Positions 42,275 to 51,119 of a stretch of DNA of 64,000 nucleotides are shown one piece after another (positions within the stretch are counted from its first letter, which is position 1; each line of letters opens with the position of its first letter). Location of the stretch: assembly GCA_000980705.1 (NCBI GenBank), contig LBCK01000004.1, forward strand, positions 144,156 through 208,155, read 5' to 3'. The translations under genes were made by a program, and so were the position numbers. The notes beneath the pieces were generated by a model. That model had not been told where the DNA came from and made no database searches. It was given only the letters and a program-made list of their open reading frames with translations. Source of the stretch: Ruminococcus sp. UNK.MGS-30. Its GTDB lineage: Bacteria > Bacillota > Clostridia > Oscillospirales > Ruminococcaceae.

Positions 42275-42277
42275 TTT

Positions 42278-43129
42278 TCACACTCCCAAGTACGCATTGC
42301 GGTGTATCAGACGGACTTTAAGACTTGACAGTCCCTCAGACGCACGAACATAAAACTTATTTTCTCCCTGCTTTAAGGTCAGCCAGGTGGAACCCGAAAC
42401 AAGCCGGTTGATAATATTAGTAACAACACCCTCACGTTCCAGTGTAACCGTCTTATTGCCTGTTTTCGTAGTTATGGTGATAACATCGCCGTCTTTGATG
42501 TCACCGAGAATCTGCATATATTCGTCTGTAGCTGCATTGTAAATAGTCGGATTCTTTGCAGGACCTCCGCTGATTTCAAGGATAAAGCCCACTTCATCAC
42601 CGTCATTGACAATGGTCATGATGTTTTGTGTGCTGTATTGACCGATTGGAAACGGCTCATCATTATCGGGGAAGATGAAGTGGAAAGCACCACGGATTTT
42701 GGAATACTCCGCAATCTGGGTTTCCGTGGAATACCAGTAAATATCGGGACAGAGAATAGATATCTGCCCTTTGGTCAGCATCTCAAAGTTCTCCATTTCG
42801 CAGGTTTCAACAATACCCTCGGCATACACAGAAATGTTTTTTGTGGAGTAATATATTTTGATGTAGCGTGACGGCTTGACCACCTGATACAGCTCATGCC
42901 TGCGTTTCTCCACATCAAAGCCACGCATTTCAAAAGGAATGACCACGTTTCGCTTTTCAATGAAAGCATTGTTGAGGTAAGAACCGTCCATTCCGGCATA
43001 GCTTGATGTGCTGACTGTTCCGGCAGGTGGATTCAGTCCTTCAATCTTTGAGAACATGAACCTGTTTGCTGTTCTGGACAGGTTAATTTGCTGACCGGTT
43101 TCGTTTTCCAGGATTAGGTGATAGAACAT
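42278..43129 (-). CDS. Phage distal tail protein (Dit)
   Basis: This 283-aa protein is of the siphovirus tail-component family. The N-terminal half is the Dit ring domain (VSTSSYAGMDGSYLNNAFIE, then VIPFEMRGFDVEKRRHELYQ) and the C-terminal half is the galectin-like part (YNAATDEYMQILGDIKDGDV, WLTLKQGENKFYVRA). It forms the hexameric hub between tail tube and base plate and follows the tape measure gene by 16 bp, the standard place. Confidence 0.9.
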   Translation of the reverse strand: MFYHLILENETGQQINLSRTANRFMFSKIEGLNPPAGTVSTSSYAGMDGSYLNNAFIEKRNVVIPFEMRGFDVEKRRHELYQVVKPSRYIKIYYSTKNISVYAEGIVETCEMENFEMLTKGQISILCPDIYWYSTETQIAEYSKIRGAFHFIFPDNDEPFPIGQYSTQNIMTIVNDGDEVGFILEISGGPAKNPTIYNAATDEYMQILGDIKDGDVITITTKTGNKTVTLEREGVVTNIINRLVSGSTWLTLKQGENKFYVRASEGLSSLKVRLIHRNAYLGV

Positions 43130-43145
43130 CTGGAATCACTCCTTT

Positions 43146-46100
43146 CTACATCTTCACCGCATTCTTTGTCTGTCTATAAATCTCCAGCCGTGACAGTGAT
43201 TTCGGACTATTGTTGGTCTGATTTACTGTACGGCTGTTGTCGTTATTGTAGTAGTTATTGACCACAGAACTTTCAATTCCGCCGTTCATGATAGCACCTG
43301 TCATTCCGTCAAGTTTGTAGCTAAGGTCGGTATTAAGAGCAATTTTCATTGTATCCGCAACACCGGATACCGCCTTTGCAATAACCTTTTTGCTTTTGAT
43401 AATGCCGTCTGCTAACCCCTGCATAAAGTCCGGCATCCAGCTTTCGTATTCGGTAAGAGGTCCCACGTCCGGCACAGAGAAGTGCAGATAGCTTCTGATG
43501 GTATCCGCCACATCGGTACAGGCGTCGGAAATCCAGCTGATACAGCTTTTGATACCGTCAACAATTCCGCTGATGATATCCGAACCCCAGCTGAATGCAT
43601 CACTCGCCAGTCCCTTTACAAAGTTGACCGCCTTGTCAAATCCACTCTTAATCGTATCGTAAATACCGCTGATTGTATTGGAAATCGCTGATTTTACGCT
43701 GTTCCAGATGCTTGTCACAGTAGAACGTATGGTATTCATCACCGATGAAATTGTAGAAGAAATGCTGTTCCAAACGGAAGATATTGTATTTCTGATTCCG
43801 TTTACAACACCTGAAATCGCACCGCTGATGGTGTTCCAGATGGAGGAAATTACCGATTTGATGGTGTTCATCACACTTGAAATAAAGCCTGAAATTGCGT
43901 TCCATACCGTGGTGATGATATTTGAAATCGTACTCATCACTGTGGAAATCGCAGTACTGATTGCATTCCAGATGGTTTCAAAGAATGACTTAATGCCTTC
44001 AAGCAGAGGGGTGATAAACTCCACAATGGCATTCCATATGGTCTGTATCTTCTCAGAAATCCAGTCCATCACATTGCTGATAATGATATGTATTGCCTGA
44101 AAAATCGTCTCAAACAGATATTTCAAGGCTTCCAAAAGCGGAGATATGAACTCATATATCGTATTCCATATGCTTGAAATCGTATTGTAGATTGTGGTGC
44201 ATACCGTAGAAATGACCGTCCATATGGCATTGAAAATGGTGGAGAAGAAATCGTGAATGCTTGTCAGGATTCCTGCGAAAAAGTCATAAACAGCCGTAAA
44301 AATAGAAACCGCAGTATCGTGAATAGCAGTTACAATTCCCGTAAAGAATGAAGATATCGCATTCCAGGTGTTCACAAAGAAATCGGCAATGGACTGGAAG
44401 AAAGAGCAAATGCTGTCCCATATGCCAATGAAGAAATCCTTGATTGCCGTCCAGACCTCGTCCCATGAAGTGCCGAACCAGCCAAGGAATACATCTAACA
44501 CACCTGTCAGCGTGTTCAGAATATTGCTGAGTGAGTTTACAATGAAATCCCATATGCCTGTAAAGAGGTCTTTTATGCCATTCCAGCACTGATCCCAATC
44601 TCCGGTAAACAGACCGATGAAAATGTCGAGAATACTTAAAATGGTGTCGGTTACGAAAGAAAAAATATCTGCAATGTGCTGAAATACGCCCTCAAACAGT
44701 GGGGCAAGAACTTCACAAAGTCCATTCCACACGGCTTTCACCAGTTCTCCGAAGCTCTCAAAGTCAAAGCCGAGAGCATTGATGTGGTCGACGATTCCGG
44801 AAGTAAGCCTTTCAAATGTAGCTTTTATCTGTTCCCAAATGGAGAGAATGCTATTTTTGAAGTCCTCATTGGTATTCCACAGATTTACAAAGGCGGCAAC
44901 TAATACAGCAACGATTGCAATCACAGCCACCACCGGTGCAGAAATACCGCCAATGGCAGCTCCAAGAGTGGAAAATGCTGTCTTTGCACCTGCAATTATA
45001 GTCGGAACTTTGCTGATAAAAGTCATCAGACTTCCCACCGAGGATATGACTTTGCCGATTACCACCAATAAAGGACCCATTGCCGCAGCAACGAGAGCAA
45101 CTTTCACAATCGTCTCCTTTGTGGCAGGGTCCATGGCGTTGAGTTTATCAATAAATTCCTGAATTTTCGTTACGATTGATCTGATGACAGGCATCAGAAT
45201 TTCGCCGAAAGAAATAGCCAGTTCTTCCAGCTGTGATTTTAAGATAGTCAGCTGACCGCCAAGGTTGTCCTGCATTGTTTCCGCCATAGAAAGCGATGTG
45301 CCGTCACAGTTCGCAATCGCAGATGACAGCTTTTCAACGTCCTGGGGTGCAGCATTCATCAAAGCCAAAAAGCCTGACATGGCATTCTTGCCCACAAGAG
45401 CCTGTGCTGCGCTTGCTTTTTCAGATTCAGACATCTGGTCAAATGCCACTCGGCAGTCGGCAAGAATATCGGAAAGGTCACGCATGGAGCCGTCCGCATT
45501 GCTGGTTGCAATCTCCATTTCTCCGAAAGAAGAGGAGCAGAATTTGACCTCACTGGAAAGTGCGGTCATAATGGAACGCATGGAAGTACCGGACTGTGTG
45601 GACTTGATGCCTGCGTTTGCCATTAAGCCTAATGCCTCGGCTGTATCTTCACAGGAGAATCCCAAAGCACCCGCAATCGGAGCACAGTACTTGAAGGATT
45701 CACCAAGCATAGATACATTGGTATTGGCGTTGGAACTTGCAGAAGCGAGAACATCGGCAAAATGACCGCTGTCAGCAGCGGATAAGCCGAATGCAGTAAG
45801 CGCATCAGTGACAATATCCGATGTGGTTGCCAAATCCTCACCACTCGCAGCCGCAAGGTTCATGATACCGTCAATACCGGAAAGCATATCGCCGGTTTTC
45901 CAGCCTGCCATAGCCATGTAGTTCATTGCTTCAGCAGCTTCCGATGCTGAGAACTTCGTTTTCGAACCCATTTCACGAGCCTTATCACGAAGCTTTTCAA
46001 GGTCATCACCGGTTGCACCGGATACAGCTGCGACCTTCGACATAGCAGAATCAAAGTCAGATGCTGTCTTGACTGCTGCTGTACCTGCGGCGGCAATCGG

Positions 46101-46562
46101 AACTGTAACCTTTGTGGTAAGTGTAGCACCAACATCGAAAATCTTGTCCCCGACATTCTGGAGAATCTCTCCGGCTTCACCGATTTGCTTCAAAGAGTCC
46201 GATGCTTTGCCGGCTTCGGTTTCGAGATTGCGGAGTTCCTGTTCGGTTTCGATAATTTCTCGCTGTAATGCGTCATACTGTTCCTGAGAGATTTCACCAT
46301 TGGCGAGTGCAGTATTGGCTTGTTCTGCGGCAGTTTTCAGCGTGGTGAGTTTCTCCTTGGTAGTAGCAATGCTGTCAGCAAGCAGCTTTTGTTTCTGGGA
46401 AAGCAGTTCTGTATTTTTCGGGTCAAGCTTCAGAAGCTTTTCCACGTCCTTCAGCTGCGTCTGAGTACTCTTGATGTTCTTGTTAACACCTTCCAGAGCC
46501 TTGGAAAGTTTGGTGGTATCACCGCCGATTTCAACTGTAATGCCTTTGATTCTGTTTGCCAT
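43146..46562 (-). CDS. Tail tape measure protein
   Basis: This 1138-aa protein starts at ATG 46562 after AGGAGG. It has an N-terminal coiled coil (about 5-145), the TP901 tape-measure core (about 150-480, e.g. DSAMSKVAAVSGATGDDLEK and MAGWKTGDMLSGIDGIMNLA), two membrane segments (VALVAAAMGPLLVVIGKVIS; APVVAVIAIVAVLVAAFVNL), and a long Trp-rich array of about 11-residue repeats (IWNTISGAISG, VWNSISSTISS) at about 560-980. Its length sets the tail at roughly 170 nm if 0.15 nm per residue holds. It is moderately long for siphophages. Confidence 0.95.
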   Translation of the reverse strand: MANRIKGITVEIGGDTTKLSKALEGVNKNIKSTQTQLKDVEKLLKLDPKNTELLSQKQKLLADSIATTKEKLTTLKTAAEQANTALANGEISQEQYDALQREIIETEQELRNLETEAGKASDSLKQIGEAGEILQNVGDKIFDVGATLTTKVTVPIAAAGTAAVKTASDFDSAMSKVAAVSGATGDDLEKLRDKAREMGSKTKFSASEAAEAMNYMAMAGWKTGDMLSGIDGIMNLAAASGEDLATTSDIVTDALTAFGLSAADSGHFADVLASASSNANTNVSMLGESFKYCAPIAGALGFSCEDTAEALGLMANAGIKSTQSGTSMRSIMTALSSEVKFCSSSFGEMEIATSNADGSMRDLSDILADCRVAFDQMSESEKASAAQALVGKNAMSGFLALMNAAPQDVEKLSSAIANCDGTSLSMAETMQDNLGGQLTILKSQLEELAISFGEILMPVIRSIVTKIQEFIDKLNAMDPATKETIVKVALVAAAMGPLLVVIGKVISSVGSLMTFISKVPTIIAGAKTAFSTLGAAIGGISAPVVAVIAIVAVLVAAFVNLWNTNEDFKNSILSIWEQIKATFERLTSGIVDHINALGFDFESFGELVKAVWNGLCEVLAPLFEGVFQHIADIFSFVTDTILSILDIFIGLFTGDWDQCWNGIKDLFTGIWDFIVNSLSNILNTLTGVLDVFLGWFGTSWDEVWTAIKDFFIGIWDSICSFFQSIADFFVNTWNAISSFFTGIVTAIHDTAVSIFTAVYDFFAGILTSIHDFFSTIFNAIWTVISTVCTTIYNTISSIWNTIYEFISPLLEALKYLFETIFQAIHIIISNVMDWISEKIQTIWNAIVEFITPLLEGIKSFFETIWNAISTAISTVMSTISNIITTVWNAISGFISSVMNTIKSVISSIWNTISGAISGVVNGIRNTISSVWNSISSTISSVMNTIRSTVTSIWNSVKSAISNTISGIYDTIKSGFDKAVNFVKGLASDAFSWGSDIISGIVDGIKSCISWISDACTDVADTIRSYLHFSVPDVGPLTEYESWMPDFMQGLADGIIKSKKVIAKAVSGVADTMKIALNTDLSYKLDGMTGAIMNGGIESSVVNNYYNNDNSRTVNQTNNSPKSLSRLEIYRQTKNAVKM

Positions 46563-46590
46563 GTGGTTTCACCTCCTGCAAAAAGGCATG

Positions 46591-46619
46591 AAAAAAGCAC
46601 CTGCCGTAGCAAGTGCTTT
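46591..46619 (-). terminator. Terminator at the end of the moron, just before the tape measure gene
   Basis: On the minus strand AAAGCAC-N12-GTGCTTT is followed by TTTC. It lies 17 bp after the stop of the 88-aa gene and 29 bp before the tape-measure start. Confidence 0.6.
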
Positions 46620-46635
46620 GTGTGTATTTAATATT

Positions 46636-46902
46636 TTAGGCTCTTCCGCTATTTTGTAAATATTCAAGAACAGCATCAACAATTGAAGGGTGCCACGCAT
46701 CAGCATCGAATACTTGACTGCTGTATATGGTGTACTTAACCCCGTTTTTTGAAGTGAGCCAATGATCTCCAGAATGAATAAGGATGCCCATTTTCTCTAA
46801 AATCAGATTTAAGGCATGAACACTTTTGACATTGCATCCCATTTTTTGAAGCCTTTTGACAACTTCGATCTTATACAGATCACCTAAAGCATTGTACGGC
46901 AT
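46636..46902 (-). CDS. Moron gene 2, unknown 88-aa protein
   Basis: The ATG at 46902 has GGAGG 10 bp upstream; the ATG at 46911 is too close to it. The protein runs MPYNALGDLYKIEVVKRLQK, then a region with HALNLILEKMGILIHSGDHW and YTIYSSQVFDADAWHPSIVD. It is compact alpha/beta without known motifs. It lies where the second tail chaperone product normally joins the tape measure, but belongs with the 280-aa gene in front, under a private promoter and terminator. A toxin/antitoxin or superinfection role is possible but unproven. Confidence 0.6.
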   Translation of the reverse strand: MPYNALGDLYKIEVVKRLQKMGCNVKSVHALNLILEKMGILIHSGDHWLTSKNGVKYTIYSSQVFDADAWHPSIVDAVLEYLQNSGRA

Positions 46903-46932
46903 ACAAATCATTCCTCCTTACATAAATGGCAG

Positions 46933-47775
46933 TTATTTTTTGTCATGAAAGCTCACAACATATTCTGACGGAACTATTTTTGTGTCCAGCTTTCTTCCGG
47001 TATAGAAAAATTCCATCAATTTGGCAAAGTCTCGCACCTCTTCCTCGGTGTCCTCAACAAAAGCTTTTTTATTGTGATTGAAGAACACCTTTGCCTCTTC
47101 CATTGTTTGATATGTTGCTTTCATGTTTGTTGCCACTGTTCGTAGAGAGTATTGATACATATTATCATAAAAATCAGTTGGAATTGAAGTCAAATGAGCT
47201 TTATTGTCTTCAAGCCATTGAGTCGTCTTTTCCTTCCCAAATTCTTTTAATGTTACTAACACTAATTTATCGATCAAAATAATGTTATGGTTGTCATTAG
47301 CATATAAAAAACTCAGCACCTTGTATCGAATAATAGGCGGGAGCAAAGAAAAACAGCTAACTATCTTTTGGTTCGTGCCAAAAGTATGCTTGGAAAAGAA
47401 CTGAATAAATAAGCAAGAAATAAGATCAAGTAAATGCTCATAGATCTTGTTATAATCATCTTGTGTTATTTGCGAACGTACTTTTGAATGTGAACAGGAA
47501 TTCGCTGCGTAATAGTCAGTTGTATCATTCTTAACAGCAAGAATACATTTCTTAAAATGGTCTCCGTATGTGAGAGCTTTTACAGTCTTTAGGACTTCCT
47601 TGTCACCGATTGTCAACTGATCATCTGGATTATAATCGATCAGCTTCCTTACTATTATTTCAGAAAGCAACCTCATTTGAGCAATTTTTCCACGGTAAGA
47701 TGAATCAACATAAAAAATATCATGCAGACAATCTCCAAGAATATAAGCATAATCTTCATCTCTAAAATTACTCAT
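46933..47775 (-). CDS. Moron gene 1, unknown 280-aa helical protein
   Basis: The protein begins MSNFRDEDYAYILGDCLHDI and is almost all helical. Residues about 30-60 (RGKIAQMRLLSEIIVRKLID) resemble the first helices of HEPN or DUF4145 proteins, but no RxxxxH active site is evident, so I do not claim that family. It has its own promoter (47804-47832). AT-rich codon use differs from the tail genes on both sides, a sign of acquisition. I infer a lysogenic-conversion or exclusion gene expressed in the prophage. Confidence 0.65.
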   Translation of the reverse strand: MSNFRDEDYAYILGDCLHDIFYVDSSYRGKIAQMRLLSEIIVRKLIDYNPDDQLTIGDKEVLKTVKALTYGDHFKKCILAVKNDTTDYYAANSCSHSKVRSQITQDDYNKIYEHLLDLISCLFIQFFSKHTFGTNQKIVSCFSLLPPIIRYKVLSFLYANDNHNIILIDKLVLVTLKEFGKEKTTQWLEDNKAHLTSIPTDFYDNMYQYSLRTVATNMKATYQTMEEAKVFFNHNKKAFVEDTEEEVRDFAKLMEFFYTGRKLDTKIVPSEYVVSFHDKK

Positions 47776-47803
47776 ATTTCCACCCCTTAGAATCTTTTCC
47801 TTT

Positions 47804-47832
47804 ATTATACTGCATAAAGAGAAAAAAGTAAA
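47804..47832 (-). promoter_or_regulatory. Private promoter of the moron
   Basis: On the minus strand TTTACT (47832-47827), 17 bp, TATAAT (47809-47804), 29 bp before the ATG at 47775. It lies just after the end of the tail chaperone's shifted frame (47841). Confidence 0.7.
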
Positions 47833-47840
47833 GAGGCTAT

Positions 47841-48385
47841 TTAGAAATTATCAAAATCCGCCTGTCCAGCGCCCTCATTCCAGCCATCGTAATCATCATT
47901 TTCACGTTCCGTGAACATATCATTGATAAGCCCAATTGTCAGCAAATCCAGCTCGGTCATGGAAAGACCGAGCTGTTTGCATCTCAGGAGAAAAAGCGGA
48001 GTAGTCATCGGCCGGTCAGTCGGGCGATGTTTTTTTTAGACTCAACCTGTGTTGCTGTATTCAGTCCCCACAATTCAATCAGCTGAGGAAGAATCTCATA
48101 AATACTAAACGTATTGAACCGTTCCAGGAAATCATCAGGGCTGTCGGGAACGTTTTCCGGGTCGGCGTGTTTTGCCATGATGTAGGCGATGTTCTCGAAA
48201 ACCTCAAGGCTCTCAATATCGAGTTCGCTTTTGTTCTCATCTCCCTCTTCCACATCCGTTTTCAGCGATGCAAAGTCCTTGTAAATATCCCTGTGGAACT
48301 TCAGACGATAAAGACGTGGCACAGCTGCACTTGCCTTGAATGGTACCTCCATACCGTCAATGGTAATATTCTTCTTGATAGACAT
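47841..48385 (-). CDS. Tail assembly chaperone long form (gpGT-like) made by -1 frameshifting
   Basis: Ribosomes reading the chaperone frame meet A AAA AAC at 48035-48029 (codons AAA AAA AAC). A -1 slip adds 62 residues (KKHRPTDRPMTTPLFLLRCK ... NEGAGQADFDNF), ending at TAA 47841, for about 181 aa in all. The added end has the acidic, aromatic tail usual for T-domain products, which dock the tape measure. A 10-bp hairpin (CAGCTCGGTC / GACCGAGCTG) lies 54-80 nt beyond the slip. The slip site and second frame are seen; efficiency is unknown. Confidence 0.8.
48005..48385 (-). CDS. Tail assembly chaperone short form (gpG-like)
   Basis: This 126-aa protein lies directly after the major tail protein. 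It has the common form of Gram-positive siphophage chaperones: MSIKKNITIDGMEVPFKASA, then AVPRLYRLKFHRDIYKDFAS and a C-terminal helix IYEILPQLIELWGLNT. It coats the tape measure during tail assembly and is not in the finished virion. The last codons contain the slippery heptamer for the long form. Confidence 0.85.
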   Translation of the reverse strand: MSIKKNITIDGMEVPFKASAAVPRLYRLKFHRDIYKDFASLKTDVEEGDENKSELDIESLEVFENIAYIMAKHADPENVPDSPDDFLERFNTFSIYEILPQLIELWGLNTATQVESKKNIARLTGR

Positions 48386-48397
48386 AGCAGTACCTCC

Positions 48398-49012
48398 TTA
48401 AGATGTCTTGGTAGTTGTTGTGGCTGTTTGTGTACTTGGGCTGTAGGGTGTCTTGAACCAGTTGTTGTAAACTGTATCCGATGTACTTTCAGTTGTCTTG
48501 GACTTTACAAGACCCGTCGGCAAAGGCGTCGCCTTGAGCGTCAGCTTTTCCGTCTTAACTTCTGTGCTTTCCTCTGTAGTTGCAGATTCTGTCGCAGGAC
48601 GTGAAGCTGAGCAGCAATACATCACGTGTCTGATGTGGTGCTTGTCTCCAAGAAACTCAAACATCAATGCAAACTGTGCAAGTTCTGTATCATTTCTTTC
48701 CACAAGAACGCCGTTGTTGTCGAGAATTTCTCCAAGGATTTCCGTCGCAAATTCGGTTGTGATAAGGGCAATTTCAAGGTCACCGGTGTAGCCGGCGTTG
48801 TTGTTAATCACGTAATATACACCGTTGTCCGCGTAAAAATTCTCGGCCTCGCCGTTTGCATCAATAGATAACGATACAGCACCCGGCAGATGCTTTGACT
48901 CTCCATATGCAGGGAAAGTCCTGTTGCCATCGGAGTCTACACCCCATTCGTTAATCTTTGCCCAGTACACATTCTGCAAACCGAATTTAACCTTATTCTT
49001 TTTGTTTGCCAT
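48398..49012 (-). CDS. Major tail (tube) protein
   Basis: This 204-aa protein, of the phi13-type tail-tube family, starts MANKKNKVKFGLQNVYWAKI and includes LPGAVSLSIDANGEAENFYA, then DNGVYYVINNNAGYTGDLEI and ATEILGEILDNNGVL. The C-terminal 55 residues are Thr/Ser/Lys-rich (ATTEESTEVKTEKL), probably a flexible surface extension. It polymerises into the tail tube, and the tail chaperone follows 12 bp later. Confidence 0.88.
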   Translation of the reverse strand: MANKKNKVKFGLQNVYWAKINEWGVDSDGNRTFPAYGESKHLPGAVSLSIDANGEAENFYADNGVYYVINNNAGYTGDLEIALITTEFATEILGEILDNNGVLVERNDTELAQFALMFEFLGDKHHIRHVMYCCSASRPATESATTEESTEVKTEKLTLKATPLPTGLVKSKTTESTSDTVYNNWFKTPYSPSTQTATTTTKTS

Positions 49013-49015
49013 AAG

Positions 49016-49333
49016 TTATACCTCCGTTTCGTAAAGTACTTCATAGAGTTTTTCGGACTCTATCCATACTTCTGATTTTGTATAGTAGATTTTATGACGT
49101 TTCAGAACCTGTTCTATCTGCTTTTCCAGTTCAGGATTCTTAATGTCTGTATATAATTCAATATCCAGCTGTTTAAAGCTGAAATACATCTGATTATCCG
49201 CAGAAAATGTATTCTCTCCGGGAGATAAAAATAGTAAAAAAGGAGGTGCTGGACTTTCGCCCTCAGCGAAATGGTGGTAAGCAAAAGGCAGCCCCATTTC
49301 TTCCATCATTTCTGCGATTTGTTCGTAGGTCAT
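49016..49333 (-). CDS. Phage tail completion/terminator-like protein, 105 aa
   Basis: The protein begins MTYEQIAEMMEEMGLPFAYH and has LEKQIEQVLKRHKIYYTKSE. Position between HK97-gp10-like and major tail proteins, and size, fit a tail terminator that caps the tube. I recognise it only as a conserved protein of clostridial siphophages. It overlaps the gp10-like gene by 4 bp. Confidence 0.7.
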   Translation of the reverse strand: MTYEQIAEMMEEMGLPFAYHHFAEGESPAPPFLLFLSPGENTFSADNQMYFSFKQLDIELYTDIKNPELEKQIEQVLKRHKIYYTKSEVWIESEKLYEVLYETEV

Positions 49334-49698
49334 TTAAGTGCCTCCTCGATCAGTTTTTCAAACAGCTGTACGCCGTTTTCCTCTGCAGGGGATATATGCG
49401 CTTTTCCTGCCACACGTCCGCCGCCACGCTTGGCGTGGCCTTTTTCAAGGAGATGTGCCAACTGATAGCGATTCTTACTGTGAACAGTCATTTCCAGAGA
49501 ATGGCTGTTTTCCTTTGTCTTTTTAACTGCCCAGCTTTTTGCGTAAGCACCGGTGTCCTTTGGTGCATTGGCGGAGATTTCTTTTTTTACCTCTGTGGCA
49601 GTTTTCTTTACAGCCTTTTTCATGCTTTCATTTGCAAGGTCGGCGTATTCCGTCAGACCTTTCATGATTTCAGCAGCCATATTATCAATTGAAGTCAT
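49330..49698 (-). CDS. HK97 gp10-like head-tail joining protein
   Basis: This 122-aa protein contains the gp10 pattern KKEISANAPKDTGAYAKSWA and a basic C-terminal region HLLEKGHAKRGGGRVAGKAH. It helps join the tail to the filled head. The ATG at 49698 is chosen because the region upstream overlaps the head-closure gene and lacks similarity. Confidence 0.85.
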   Translation of the reverse strand: MTSIDNMAAEIMKGLTEYADLANESMKKAVKKTATEVKKEISANAPKDTGAYAKSWAVKKTKENSHSLEMTVHSKNRYQLAHLLEKGHAKRGGGRVAGKAHISPAEENGVQLFEKLIEEALK

Positions 49699-50038
49699 CG
49701 GGGACACCTGCCTTTCTTGTTTCTCCCTCAATTTTCAGGTAATCGTTGTGGTCATAAAGGGGAATAATTCCTGTGATGTTGTAGATACTGTTTCGGAACA
49801 GTATACGGAAATTGGTGCTGTTGATGTTCAGTGATGCAGGGCTTTGACGAACGAGAAATTCAAGCTTCTGTACCTCTTTGGTTATTCCTGCATCAGTGGT
49901 TTCACTTGCTGTTTTCACGGTCACATTTGCCCACAGGGAGAATGTTTCTTCCCATTTGGTGATATGGTTGCTGATCTCGTCAATAACAGTTCTGTGTTCC
50001 AGAATGGTAATTCTCTGATTCAGATTTCCGATTTCCAT
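49685..50038 (-). CDS. Phage head closure protein
   Basis: This 117-aa protein begins MEIGNLNQRITILEHRTVID and has ETFSLWANVTVKTASETTDA, the standard signature of SPP1 gp16-like stoppers. It plugs the portal after packaging. It overlaps its neighbours on both sides. Confidence 0.88.
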   Translation of the reverse strand: MEIGNLNQRITILEHRTVIDEISNHITKWEETFSLWANVTVKTASETTDAGITKEVQKLEFLVRQSPASLNINSTNFRILFRNSIYNITGIIPLYDHNDYLKIEGETRKAGVPDDFN

Positions 50039-50310
50039 TACATCACGCCCTCTCTCTGTGCAAACAGAATTGACCTGAGATTCAGCGTTAGCTTTTGATA
50101 ATCGGGATTACTTCTGTTTTCATAAAGATAACCAAGTGCGAAAAGCATCGCTGTCCGCACCGTATCTTCATTTCTGGCAAAAGCATCCTCGTCCATTCTG
50201 CCAACGTCCATTACCAGATTTTTAGCTGTAAGCAGCAGATTCTGAATCAACCTGTCGTCCTCATCGTAATCCACTCTCAGATAATTTTTCGCTTCTTTCA
50301 GCGTTATCAT
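50038..50310 (-). CDS. Head-tail connector protein (gp6/gp15-like)
   Basis: This 90-aa protein has the family start MITLKEAKNYLRVDYDEDDR and an all-helical body (LLLTAKNLVMDVGRMDEDAF). It forms the ring below the portal. It starts 6 bp after the major capsid gene. Confidence 0.88.
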   Translation of the reverse strand: MITLKEAKNYLRVDYDEDDRLIQNLLLTAKNLVMDVGRMDEDAFARNEDTVRTAMLFALGYLYENRSNPDYQKLTLNLRSILFAQREGVM

Positions 50311-50315
50311 TTACA

Positions 50316-51119
50316 TCACGCTTTCTTGATGGTAAGTGTCTTAATAGCCTCCGGGAGAATCAGTTTGCCGTCCAGTCTCTGACTTGCAAGAAAGCCAACC
50401 TGTCCGGTCATAGCAAAGAGTTCATTCAGTCGCTTGAAAGAGCGTCCCTGTCTGTCAGCCACCCAGTAGTAACTAAAGTCACCGAATGCCATACACTTGT
50501 TGCCAGCCTTGATTTCCGGCACATAGCTTGATGTTTTGTAAGGGCGATTGAGAATGGTATCCAGCACACCCGCCTGCACAGACGGATTCCAGATATAGTT
50601 GCCTGTGTTATCCTTCAGCTTACGAAGTGCCTTAACCGTGGAATCGTTGAGAACCCACACAGCCTTCTTGCGGTACGGACTTCTGAGAGAATAGAACAGT
50701 TCCATCACATCATCAAAGGTAATGTTTGCACCGGTTGTTGTTGCACCATCTTCTGCACCGCCTACGGTATGGAAGATACCTGTCGGCTTGCCCTTGCCGT
50801 CACCAACAAAGAATGCCTCTTCTTCCTTTGCACCGATACGACGGGCAAATTCACGGGCAATGTAGGACGGCAGGTCAAATACACTGTCGTTCAGCAGTTC
50901 CTCAGAAATCTTGATTGCTGTTCCCAGCTTATATGCGGAAAGCGATGCCTGACCGAATGTATCATCGGAGAGCGTATACTGCTGCTCCTCGTCCATCCAG
51001 ACTGCTTCGCCCTTGGAAGTCACAATCGGAATCTTGCGGTCGCCGTTGGAAGTCTTGATAACCGTTGCCATCTGACGGAAGATACTTTCTTCCTCCAATG
51101 CTTCCACCAGTTTTCTTTC
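50316..51119 (-). CDS. Major capsid protein, exon 2 (C-terminal 267 aa)
   Basis: This is the second exon of an HK97-fold capsid gene. It begins at GAAAGAAAACTGGTGG (51119), coding ERKLVEALEEESIFRQMATV, and contains the capsid core up to TVKALRKLKDNTGNYIWNPS and the end EAIKTLTIKK. Joined to exon 1 (53578-53973) it gives a 399-aa protein whose junction GGYLVPDEF-ERKLVEALEEE matches the usual capsid sequence. The N-terminal part of exon 1 is the scaffold-like delta domain, cut off by the protease at 53988. Confidence 0.92.
   Translation of the reverse strand, partial: ERKLVEALEEESIFRQMATVIKTSNGDRKIPIVTSKGEAVWMDEEQQYTLSDDTFGQASLSAYKLGTAIKISEELLNDSVFDLPSYIAREFARRIGAKEEEAFFVGDGKGKPTGIFHTVGGAEDGATTTGANITFDDVMELFYSLRSPYRKKAVWVLNDSTVKALRKLKDNTGNYIWNPSVQAGVLDTILNRPYKTSSYVPEIKAGNKCMAFGDFSYYWVADRQGRSFKRLNELFAMTGQVGFLASQRLDGKLILPEAIKTLTIKKA

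Noticed and set aside
43600..44700. Dense short repeats in the tape measure region
   Set aside because: They are the Trp-containing 11-residue repeats of the protein, not a DNA repeat element.
46933..47775. HEPN ribonuclease
   Set aside because: Helix pattern is suggestive but no RxxxxH motif is found; I kept it as unknown.
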